This document shows, piece by piece, positions 46,901-58,900 of a DNA stretch of 64,000 nucleotides. The position numbers and the translations under genes were made by a program. Numbering within the stretch: the first letter of the stretch is position 1; each line of letters opens with the position of its first letter. The stretch spans positions 3,782,001-3,846,000 of the forward strand of contig OW051493.1 in NCBI GenBank assembly GCA_932521035.1, written 5' to 3'. The DNA is from Oscheius dolichura. Its lineage: Eukaryota > Nematoda > Chromadorea > Rhabditida > Rhabditidae. Below the pieces are notes generated by a model. That model worked only from the letters and a program-made list of their open reading frames with translations. It was not told the origin of the DNA and did not search any database.

Positions 46901-49900
46901 TCTTCAGTTGGGGGGAACTGTACGGGGGACAGTCGGCTGTCTGTCTAATTGTCCGCGATGATTGTTATCTTCCCGAATGGCGGTCAGGTCATCATTCGCG
47001 AGGGGATGCCAAAAACAAGCGGGCATCTTGTAAACACGAACTCGATGATTATCCTCGCCTTTGGAACGGATTGTCTTATCGGGGAGTGACCTTTTGTGGG
47101 GAAAAGAAAAAAGCTAAAAGGACAAACAAGGAAGTCTTATCAGTAGCGGCTTTTTTGATACGGGAGACGGTTGTCGAAAGTCGGTTACCTTGCACTGGCA
47201 GCGGCCAGACTGATCGGGATAGACTTGGACCGAGCCGCGAGGATCACAGCTGGGCTGCTGCTGGCGGATTGGAGGAGCCGTCGGCGGTGGAGGCGCCGGG
47301 ATGTTGACGATTCGGACGATACAGTCCGGGGTGGCCAAGACGCGTCCCTTGACGTTGATGGCCTCACAGGTGTAGGCTCCCTGGTCCACCGGTCTGTAAT
47401 TTTGGGTGATTTCTCCCTTCTGAACTGATAAGGAAAGCTTCTCTCTCTCTCGTCGGCATTCTCGGCTCCCGCAGCGAACCGGTTCAAATACAAAAGAAAG
47501 TGGTGGCAACCGACGAGGAGTGCAGCCAGGCGGAAGCAAAAGATTCCACGAATGGCAAACATCTGCCAGCCGCACTCCTCCCTCGGAGAATCCCTGTTTC
47601 AATAGAGATATTTTCCACCAAAAAGTAGAATTGACCCCTTACGAGAACGTTTCTCCGCACACAACACCGCTTCTTCGCAGCGTGGTCTCATCCCCGGTAT
47701 TACACCGGCCGAGAGATGATAGCAAAGAACGGCCTAGAAAGCGTTCAACTTACTGGGCATTTTGGACGGTTAGGGTTCCGAAACCACCTTCCGATGTCTG
47801 CAGACAGCGAGGAGGCTCGCAAACGGGACCCCAATTGAGACGCCAGTTGATGTAGGCCTCGGGAACGGCGACAGCCTGGAGGAGGAGGATGGAAAGAATA
47901 CAAAAGGAGTACAATACCTTGCAAGTGAGGGAGAAAGTGGATCCGGCTGGAACCTGCTTGTTGGTCTCGGGAGGCTCGACGACTGTCGGTTGAACACATC
48001 CAACCTAAAAATCCCTTCCGTTGTGGGACCTAGCGGAGGACCAACCTCGTCGCTTCCATCTCGGCAATCGTTGGTTCCGTCACAGTGGAAGGAGCTCGGG
48101 ACGCATTGCTGACGGTCGGCGCAGGCGTACTCGGTCTTCTTGCAGAACTCTCCGGGCTGTTGGACACCTGAAACATCTCGAATATTTTCGTTTCCCTCGA
48201 TGTTTTTGAATTTTTAACAAAATGATTCCCTCTCTCCCGGGCAGCCACACCTAACCGGTTGAAAGCGACCACACCCCGAAGTTTTGGCATTTGTCGGCGC
48301 CGTTAACACAAAAGTTTCAATGACTGACCATCGGCGCAGATTTACAGCTATTCGACGGGCAGGAAAGATCAAAATAGGAAGAAAACATACCACAGTTCTG
48401 CTCGTCGGAGCTGTCTCCGCAGTCGTCGTCTCCGTCACAGAGCCACATCTTCTGGACGCAGCGCTGGTTGCCGCATTTGAACTCATTGGGCTCGCAGGAG
48501 CGGAGGGACGGGCAGTTGGCCTCGTCCGAACGGTCACGGCAGTCGGGCTCGCCATCACAGACATAGTCAGACTGAAATTAGGGGAGTAGACTGCAAAAGT
48601 AGAAGAAAACACCTTGACGCATTCGTTGTTTCCGCACTGCTTCTCGTCGGCCATGCACTGTCCGCTTGCCGTCGGCATCAGTCCCTGGAGTTCTTGAGGT
48701 CCATCTAAAAGTGTCCCTCTCTTTCTATTGAACCCATCAACTCCTACATGACTGAACATTCAAAAAGGCGTGTGCCTCGACGGTCTGTCCATTGTGTGTC
48801 GCAGTACAGACGTATCGTCCGGCGTCGGATAAAGAGGTCGGGTTGATGGTCAGCCGGCCTCCAGAGTCGTGGGCATGGGGGGGAAGGGGTCCTCCAACGC
48901 GTGTCCACCTGGCTTGGGAATAGAAAGAATAGAGGACAGCCTCACCTAACAGTGGGATAGACAGTGTTGTCGGCGGTTCTAGCTCTACAATCGAATGAGA
49001 CGTCTCGTCCTTCTCTAACTTGAGCCTCAGTCGGATAGATCGTTATTTGTACATTCTGGGCTCCGTCGGCATCGATGTCGTTATCTGAAATTCGTCTATT
49101 TTCTTCCGTTTTCCTCTTTCTTTCTATATCCACCGAACGTGGCTGTTTACCTTCTGTTTGTGTGCTTATTTTGCCCCCTAAAACGAGGGGCTGGTTCCCC
49201 CTGCCTGTCCATAATTTATTGTGTAGTTTCCTCTTCTCTTCCCTGATTGCTTCCATCTCCATCTCCCACTGATCGGAGAAAGGAAACAATCAATCCGTCC
49301 ACCCGGCCAGCGCGCGAGGGGATCTTATCCGAACTAACGACACTTATCGCCGGCTGGTAACTGTTGGCAAGCGGGACGACGACAATTGCGGCGCCAATTT
49401 ACAGCATAATCAGTTCAGCTCTCTAAGGCCGTCATAACGGGTTTCGGCTATTGATCTCCGTCTTTTTTTCTCTTTTTACTCACACGTCTGCTTCCTGCGA
49501 CGGACGGCCGACGTGTCCGTCGCCAGTAGCGCGACGACACACAGCAGCCGCCACCCAAGCATTAGGAGAGACGGAGCCTAGTGCTCGCGGTGTTGAGGAG
49601 AGATGGAGTCCTGAACGGAAAGGAGAAATGGGAGAATTGGGAAGAATAGTAGAGGCCGTAGGCTAGAGGATAGGAAGATGTGGATGGAGGATGGTGGATG
49701 GAGGAGGAATTTGTAAATAGGAGGAGGAAAGTCAACTTGGGCATAGTTTTGGCAGCTTTTCCATTCCCGGGTCGCCTTCAAAATTAAACGGGAAGTGCCT
49801 CTTGGGGTGGAACAGAATTTTGGAACAGAAGTGAACTTTTGAAGCAAGGAGGAGAACGTTTTGTTGTTGTAGGGTCAGTTTGAAGGCAGACGACTGGGAG

Positions 49901-52900
49901 AGGAAGAATACAGGGAAACAGCGAAGTTTTGGAGTAGAGGATAGCAGTGTCAAGAGTTGGCAATAAAAATTAGCATAGGTGTGAATTGCCGAGGATTAGA
50001 AAAGAGCGCGCTCGTAACATTAACGACGACGGCAGTGGAGAAGGAGTAGCAGGCGCTGGTGGCAGCGGAGGCGGGCAGAAAGGAAAAGAACTGACTGACT
50101 CACTTAAAGGAGAGAGAGGCCATTTAACAGGACAAACAGTCATTGGAAAGGAGGGATGGCCAGAAATACGGGGGATACGGTCAAACAGAGCTGATTCAGA
50201 CACCATCAAAGCTGGGGGTGGGCTGCCGGAAACGCGACAGAACAAAAAAAGAATAGCTGGTTTGAAACAGTTTCTCTTGATTGAGTGAACGTATTTCATC
50301 AAGCGACTCGAAACGACCAGACGTAAATCAGAGAGACGTTCCGCGTAAAAAAGGGGAAATGGTCGAAGAGCGCCACATGTCACATCGACTTGGATATAAA
50401 ACGACACCGAATGCAACATTTTAGAAGAGGAGATCCCCGGAATTTAGAGACCAAAGACGCCCTCCTCTTCAAAATTTAAGGAGGAGGAGGGGAGAACTGT
50501 TAAAAGACACGCAGCATATAGATATAATACGAGGAAACCTGACACGCCGACCAGGAGAATCAAAGGTAAATAAAGAGACCGCCCCCAGGGGCACATACTT
50601 ATTTTTGTACTCTCATTCTCGGCCGATTTTGAGAATTGCGATGAGTATACTGGTGTAAAATTGTGTCAGAAGAAACAGAAAAACCGAGTAAACCACGAGG
50701 AGGACTGTTCTGACCCAGTTAACGGCCAGAAATGGAAGGAGGATTCCAAAAAAGGATAAGTGTAGCAGCTGGGAATAGGGCCTTTTCGTGACTAGCAGAC
50801 TGTCATCGAAATAACCTTTAAATTATATTGGTATTGTCGGAGAAACATTTGGATGAATTGTATTTGTTGTGTACAGCGAACGAGGGAGACCTCCCCCATA
50901 GTTGGATGGATGGGGTGGGGAGTAACAAGACAGCTAAACATCAAAGCCGGCTGCATTATCCTAATGTTCTCCCCTCCGAGACCTCGAATAAAATGACCCC
51001 GGGGGACATAACCGGCCGAATTTACGAGAAGAAGCCTTGATTATTTGATTTGTTATTGTCAGGGTGATTGATACGGGAGTAGGGGGAGAAAATACAAATG
51101 AAAAATCGAGACCACATGGCCCCTGAGGTGGCTCGGAGGGATTACGAACACCTCGAGAGGGCAGGTTCTCTTCTGGGGGTATAAAATGATAAGAGGCCCA
51201 GAAACTGGAGGGAATGCTCTGTTTTTAGAGGGAACACGGAGTGTCCTCCCTCGAAAAACGACTCCCTGGGGGAGGAGAGGAACTTGTCAACCAGGGAGGT
51301 GTGAATATAAGTGCAGGAGGAGTGATTTTTGCGAGAGCAGTTGTGACATTTGCTGTTAGAAACCGGAGACATGCTCGTTTTACCAGGGAAAAGTTAAAAA
51401 CTAGCGGGAAAAGCGAGCAGAGACGAAACATTTACACCCTCGGCCTCGAGGATGTAAAGACGGGGTCGCGGGGCTCACCCAGGTGTAGACAGGGGAGGGT
51501 AAGCAGTGGGGCAGAGGGGAGAAAATAACAATAGGTCCATAATTCAAAAAGAAGAAGAGCGGAGGATCCCGTTGCTGAGGGCGTAAATCATGGCAACAGG
51601 TGCCACGAGTCGGCCATGGGATTCCGTACAGAGACGGGGAGAGAGACCTCCTCTCACACATCTCTTATCACTTGAAATTTTACCACGGGGGGTGTAAAAG
51701 GATTGCGGGACTGGGGGTGTTCTCAGAGAGAGAGACAAATAGCTGGGAGAGAAAGTAATATATGGAGAAGGGAGACGGGAATGTGAGTCAGGGACGAGGC
51801 TCTCGAAAGAGAGCATTTCCATGTATACTCCTGGCAACTACAGGAACTACGGGGCAGTACAAGGCGGGATGAAGAAGAGATAGGAATTGATACGGCGCGC
51901 CCGGGCCCCGCCCTCTGACTCAAGCAAAAAGAGACTCGTCCCCCATCTATCAATAGACACATCGCACCCCGAGATGCCACCGGATGACCTGCGGGATATT
52001 GGCCTTCCAGGCTGTCAGGAACTGAACGACCCGGGCGGAATGCCCTGGCACTCTGCAAAGGCTGCAGGGCGGTGGGGCTGATAAGAGCGGAGCCGGAAGA
52101 ATTCGAGCAGTCTCTGGATTTTCTGGAGTATCCCTTTATCAAAGCAATTTGAACGGTTGTGGTGTGCCTTTTCTCAACTTTTTCATGGTTCTCTTCATCT
52201 GTCCGTACCTGTCTCAATTTTCTCGCCCTGCAATTTATTTCCCGACCTTCTAGAAGCAAAAACCTAGCCACCAGTTGTCCATAAGCACGCCTTGCGAGGG
52301 TAACTGCGGGAGGTGTATCAATCTGGCCGGCTACCAAAGGGCGACACCGTTTACTTCACCCTTCAAACATCAGAAATTATCCCCGCCTCCAGTTTCCGTC
52401 CCCTCTCCCCAGAAAGAGAATAAACACAGTGTTAGCGTCGTCGCGTCTTTTGGCAGCCGTGCCCTTCGCGTTTTGCCGTATCAATTTCGGGCCAGAGTCT
52501 GATGATCATCAGAGTGGAAAATGTGGGAGTGGAACAGAGAAACAGGAAACAGGTGTTGATATGATTGTGGGTTGGATGAAGCCCATAAACAGGTCCCCCG
52601 ACGACCCCCGGCCGTCTTTTCTTCAAATATAATTAAGGAGAGAGATAGAGGCCGACCTCCTCGGTGTTGGGGCTGCTGTTGTTGTTGTTGTTGTGGGCGG
52701 TGTGTTGGCTGTTGCTGGAGTTGCTCCGGGGGGATGGCCGCGTGTCTCTCCACTCCACAGTGGGCCTCGTCCGAGCCATCTAGACAGTCCATCCGGCCGT
52801 CGCAGACTCGTCGCGTGTCGACGCATTCCCCAGTTCGGCACTGGAATTCGTGGGCACTGCAGCCGATCTCGATGTCATCGTACTCCTCCTTGAAGACGAC

Positions 52901-55900
52901 CTCGTTCGAGAAGGCCTGTAAACGGGGCTTTTTGTGGGAAGCGTAGCAATTGCCTGGCAGCATCATGTGTTCACGCGGCCAGAGCATGGGACACATGTTC
53001 CCTTTCCCTGGCAGCGGGAGTAACAAGTGCATCAACCGCAAGGACCGATCTTTGAAGGATCCTTACCCAGTTCATGGATGAATGGATAGAAAGACTCACC
53101 CGTTGCTGGGCCTGTTGGGGTGGCTGCTGGTGTTCCCGCAGCCGCTGCTCGTGTTCCTCTCGTCTCCTCTGCTCTTCCAGTTGTCTCGTGTGTTCTTCCC
53201 TTCGTCTTCCCTCAGACTCTTCATGTTCCCGTCGTCTCTGCTCCTCCAGCTGTCTCTCATGTTCCTGTCGCCTTCGGTGCTCGTCCGGCTGCTCCTGTCC
53301 CTGTTGTCGTCCTTGTTCTGCCAGCTGCCTCTCGTGTTCTTCTCGTCTTCTCTTCTCCTCCTCCTCCATCTGCTGGTGGCGAACCCTCTCATCATGTTCT
53401 CTCTGTCTCTGCTCTCGTTCTCTCTCGTCCTGTTCTCGTCTCCTCTCTTCTTGCTCTCTTCTGGAGTCCTCGGCTTCCCTCTGGCGGGTCTCGTCCTCTC
53501 TCTGACGGACCTCGTCCTCCCTCCTCCTCACGTCCTCTTCTCGCTGCTTCGTCTCCTCTTCATTATTACGACGACCCATTGCCTGCTTGAAGTAGTCTGA
53601 AAAAACCTCGTAACGGCTGCCATCTGTCCAGCTTAGTGTCCTCTTTATGATTATAGCTGTCAGGTTCTAACAGAGGGTCCCCATCGTTTTCAAGTTGTTC
53701 AGCAATTTCTAACTTATTAAAAGTGCATTGTTTCAGTTTAGAGTCGGGCGCGTCAACGAACCGTTTGCACTGTCTTACCCCGGACAAACAGCCTCAAGAG
53801 GGTGGCATGAACTCGCCCACCCCACGCGTATTGCAACAACTCAGACACAGCTCCACGTGGCATCCGGGGGACTATCTCTCTACTTTTTGTCTGTCTGTTT
53901 GTTATAACTGGCTACCATCAATCTCCGGGGTCCGGATCGTAAAGTGCTCTCGGGAGTGTTTGGGTGATAAATGAAGATAGCTGATAGCTTACCGCAACTG
54001 GTCTCATCGGTGCCATCGTCGCAGTCGTACTTCCTGTTGCATTCCAGGGATTTGTCAATACAACGACCGTTGGAGCAGCGGAACTGATTGGCAGTACATT
54101 GACCGTGGAGCTCGGCCGCGGAGGAGGACGACTCCTCGGCGGCGTCTTCGCGACTTCCAGACTCACAGTTCACCTAAAATTAGAATTGAGGCTGGAAATA
54201 ATCCCCGGGTAACACAAAGTTTGACCAGTTTCATTGCCCGCTCTATTGCAGAGCGGGCACACAGACGGCACCTACGCAGGGGGTGGAAAAACACAAAGCT
54301 AGACAAAGTTGGGAAATAAAAGAGACAAAAAAGGGAGGTACTCACCTCGTCGCTGCCGTCTCCACAGTCATCGGTGCCGTCACACAGCTTGTCATAGTGG
54401 ACACACTTGGTCTCCCTCAGATATGGACACCTAAACATCTTCCCCTCTCTTCGTCTCAAGTCCCTTTCTAACCTGAACTCCTGGTCACTACACAGTGAAT
54501 TGGGATCCTCTACGTCGTGGCGGATATAGTCCGGCCGGTCCTCCTCCTCGCTTGCCTCTCCCAGAGTGTCTACCGTTTGTGGCGGCTGCGGCAGCTGGGG
54601 ATGATGCGGCTGCTCTTCTTCTCCATTCTGACGGTGGCTGCCTGAATTTGTCAGATTATTTGAATCCTCCCATAAGAGTTAGGGACAGCAGTGAGCAGAG
54701 ATTAAAGAGGAAAACGACGACACACGACTTACACTTGGCGCTGCGAGTTTTGTAAACTGAAAAGGAGAAAGATAAGAGATTTACCCGGTTGGGGTTGTTG
54801 GTGCTCTGGGGTGCTGGTGGTAGAGGAGGAGTCGCGGAGGGCGGCGTGGTGTCGCTGCACCTCCAAGAAGTACTCTGACAACGACGATTAGTACGAGATT
54901 AACGAGGTGTTCTTCTTTACGGGACCGTATCGAACAGAAAAAATGGGACATTGACAGAGTGAGATACGAGTGATTCTGTGCTTTTTAAGGCGAAATTAAC
55001 AGTTTCCGGTTATTCGAACGTCTCCGTTTTAGTATTCCTCCCAACTCACCACAGGTGGTCTCATCACTCCCGTCCCGACAGTCATAGTGCCGGTCGCATT
55101 TCTTGTCCTCCGGGATACAGCTGCCGTCTTGGCAGGCGAATTCTCCCGTCGAACATCCGACTGACCTCTTCTCGTTGCCTACAAATTGTCATTTTTCGGG
55201 GGAGAAGTAAAAAGGTGTCGGGTGTTAGACAGCAAAGGGAGATCTTCTCGGTTAAGAAGAAAAAGAAGTGATCGAACAGACAAAAAGGGTGACAAGCGGA
55301 CATCACATGCCATCCAGGAGGACTGAATTTAGACTGATAAAAACGGGTTTTTTGGAGAAACAGATGACAAAGGTCGTACCCGGCAGAGCTGGCCACTGCA
55401 AAAACAATGTCGCTTCTTGTTTTATCTATCTTTTATTGTTCTATAGCCATATCTTACTCATCCCCTCATCTTCCTAATGATCCCTCAAAAAACTAAAGTA
55501 ATCCATCCGTTCTCAGGATTTGCATGACTGGTTTTCGCTTTCGCTGACCCCGAAAGTCCTCGCACCGAATCGGCCATAGTCCGCCGGTCGGCAATGGCGT
55601 CCGCGCGTGGTCGTCCGTCCCTCTTCAACTATCCTCCCCTTCCGGAGATTAAGTTGTGTTATGCGGTTACCGTGCTCACCATGGCTTATGCCTACTGGGG
55701 TGTCTACGAGGCCAGCCAGAACTTCAAGTGGAGCATTGGAGACTATGGGATATGGAGTAATCTGCCCCTGATTGGAGGACGAATGAAAGTGAGTCGGCCG
55801 GTCATTTTATAGCCCCTTTCTACAGGATGTGACAAATTGGGAATGGAGCCGTTGGTCGCCGTTCGCGTTGACTTTCTTGTATTTATATGGGGCACACGCT

Positions 55901-58900
55901 GTCGTCTTCAATGTTTTCTCTCATTTTCTCTCAGAAAAGGTATCATTTTTTTTGAAAAATCGAAACGAACTGTCAGCTATTTATCCCCGTCTACACGTTA
56001 TTCGCCATTTCTGGCTGTGCCTACTACTTTACCCCTTTCCTGGTGGGATCATCTATCGTTCAAGGGATACTGATCTTCGCCTGTGCCCAGTACTTCAAGT
56101 TAGTTTCATTTTATGCAAAAATATGGCAAAAACCAGGAACAAATGGGCGGTTTGGGCGAGTTCCCTTCCCCTGCTCTATGTAATGATGAACCACAACGAA
56201 AAGTTAGCGGATGACCCGTTCCTCATCTACACTTTCTTGGCCTACTCGTAGGTTTTACCACGAATTCAAACTTTAGTTTCAAAATATTAGGCTCCTCTCG
56301 TACATTTCCTTCAATTTGGAGGTGCTTGATGGGAAGGGGCGAAAGGAGGATGTCAGCGCCTTTGACAAGGTGTTGAGGATGTTGTTCTACACCTTCTACA
56401 TCCCCTATCTATTCACCCTAATTGTACTGTACCCAGAATTTGAGCGGCAGGTGAAAGAGAGGACCACAAAACAAAGGGACTGGCAGGATGCTGCCTGGTT
56501 CGCGGCTAGGATCGCGTTCTGGTGGATTACTCTCGAAATATCGCTTCATTTCCTGTACTTTGAGGTGGGAAGAGCCGTGTTTATTGTTTTTAGCAAATGA
56601 ATTTCAGGCAATATGCAAAAATCTGCCCTATTTGTACGCCCTTCCGAAGGATCAATTCGTCGCCCTCGGGATGGCCATGGGTGGGAGGAGAGGGACATTG
56701 GAGAACAACCAAATTTAGGGATCTTCTTCCATTGGAAATACGTGGTCATTTTTGGTCTTCCCTCGATTTTTGCCCGAGTCGACAACATGCAACCGCTCCC
56801 CGGTCCGATCTGCATCGTCCGAGTCACCCTCTACTCCAAGGTGAGACAATTAGCCCCCCACGGGTAATGGAGCCGACCAAGTGTTTGTTTACCCAAATCG
56901 GATCAAGCTCTCCCCGATAGGTGGCAATTTGCCTATTGACCTACTTGACCGGCGTGTGAATGTCACAGTACTCGGCCTCCCATGGGAGTCAAAGAACGGG
57001 GAAGAGAAAAGGAATTCCAGATTTGGAGGGAGTTCGACCGCGGGCTGTACCAGTTCTTCAAGAACTACATCTTCGTGCCCATCTGCCAGCCGAGCTTCTC
57101 CCTTCCGAGGAAGATTGTCGGCGTCTTTGTCTCCTACGGCTTCGTCCTCCTGTGGCACGGCTTCCTCTACCACAACGTCATCTGGATCCTCCTGAATATC
57201 CTCGCCCTGTTCATGGAAATGTCTTCAAAAGTTATCTACAGTATCGAGGGGGTCCGAAAGTGGAGAGAGGCCAACATCTCTGACCTCGCCTTTAGGAGGA
57301 TCCTCGCCGTGTTACAGGTCAGTCGGGAGGAGGGGGTTTTTCGTACTGCCGACCTCCCTCGGAGGGGTCTCCGTTTCGTGTTCGCATCACTCTGTTTGTT
57401 TGGCAATCTCTGATGTCGCATATCTCGCTTTAGAAAGTTCAAGTGGACACACGAGCAATTCCCTACAACATTTCAGATTGCTCCCTTTGCGACCGGCCTC
57501 TACTCCAATTTCTACTTTTTGGGAGGCGCCAAGGTGGGGGCTGCCTTTGTGCAGCGGTTTATGATCGAGGAGACCCTCACTTTTAGGTGGTTCATATTTT
57601 AAACAAGGAAAAGAAAGAGTTTTAGATGGCCGTTGTGGTTGATTCTAACATTGGGGTATTTCAATTCCCACACCTCAATGGAAGCGGATAGATGGAACTT
57701 GAAGGAGTACAAAATCACCATCAGTTTGAAGAATGAAAGAGAAATTAATAAAAAGGAGGAGAACAACAACAGCCGAGGGGACAAGAAGAAGAAGGAGAAG
57801 ACCACATAGACACGGGTTCATAAAGAGTGTTTTGAGTTGTTTTTTGGCTTTTTTGGATTATAAAGGACAGCGAAGCGATAGGGAGGAGTGTTAGGGAGGA
57901 GGGCATACCGATACAGTTCTTCTCGTCCTCTCCCTCAGGACAGTCGGCTTGGCCATCACACCTCATTCCACAGGTGGCATCGCGACACTGGTACATGGAG
58001 GAAGGACATATCCGGGGCAGGGTGGAGTTGGCTAAGCGTGCGAGTGCTTGTGAGGGCAGCGGGAGGGGGGCAACTTACGTCCGACACTACAACACAGTCC
58101 CTGGATACAGGCCGTCCCGGTGGGACAGATAGAATTCGACCAGCAGTATGATGAACCGTGCCTGAAAGAACATAATGTTCCACTTTTTCTGGTTTTTCCT
58201 TCTCTTTCTCCCTTTAATCATAATCTCCCTCGGCAGCACGGGCTTAGCGAAGACGAGGAGGAGACGCGCCGTTCGGGAAGAGCGTCAAGTTGCAATTAGG
58301 CTGTTAGGCTGGAGCAGCCGCCACAGAACAAACAATCGTGCGGGACAGTTTAAGGCGATCGCCTGCGGCACATGGCATTAGATACAAATCATTCCGCCGT
58401 TGATAATGATACTAATTAACTTTGATATATATAAAAGAGGGCAGAGAGAGAGAGAGAGAGAGAGCTGGTGATCGGCGCCCTTCTTTGAAAAATAGGTTCC
58501 CCTTCGCTGTCCCCCCTAGCCTCCGATCCCCAGACTACATTCAAAGCTCTCCGAGAAGTTTTTACTCGAATGAAAAAGCTGCCAGATCAAATTGCTACTA
58601 ATGGCGAACTTTCTCGGTTTGTTGGTTTGCACTTCCGGCTGTCAACCGGGGGGAGAAGGGAGCTGTCGCCCGCCAAACCAACAGTAAGCAACGCACTTTG
58701 CCGTTGCACTTCACGCTTCTTTGCCGACTTTCTGATAAAAAAATGACAGGATCTCGCCGGGGAAAAAAAAGAGAGAAATACGAGAGACAAAAAAACTGAC
58801 AGGGAATACTCGGGAGCACTTCCATCCTCACACGTCACCGTCAGACGGGAATGCTTCTTGTGGTGGCCGTGGGCCTTGTGGCTCAGGTTCTTGTTGGCTT

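Larger units (their letters stand above)
41920..47450 (-). other. unc-52: perlecan laminin IV / laminin-EGF region (domain III)
   Basis: Laminin-type EGF repeats ([60 protein letters not shown]) flank two laminin IV A modules. Both modules have the hallmark [10 protein letters not shown] (46.26 and 43.18 kb) and end in DLDA(F/L)(M/L)I(R/K)A. One large 512-codon exon (42.5-43.77 kb) carries most of the second module. The first module is split by the 2.16-kb intron 43767-45929. Confidence 0.88.

Noticed and set aside
51723-52337. 204-codon minus-strand frame in the large perlecan intron
   Set aside because: Low-complexity Ser/Leu/Arg translation, no domain, no supporting splice structure.
53074-53600. 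Plus-strand frames of 143-172 codons rich in Ser/Leu/Val/Cys
   Set aside because: Antisense shadows of the repetitive Glu/Arg/Gln coiled-coil exon.
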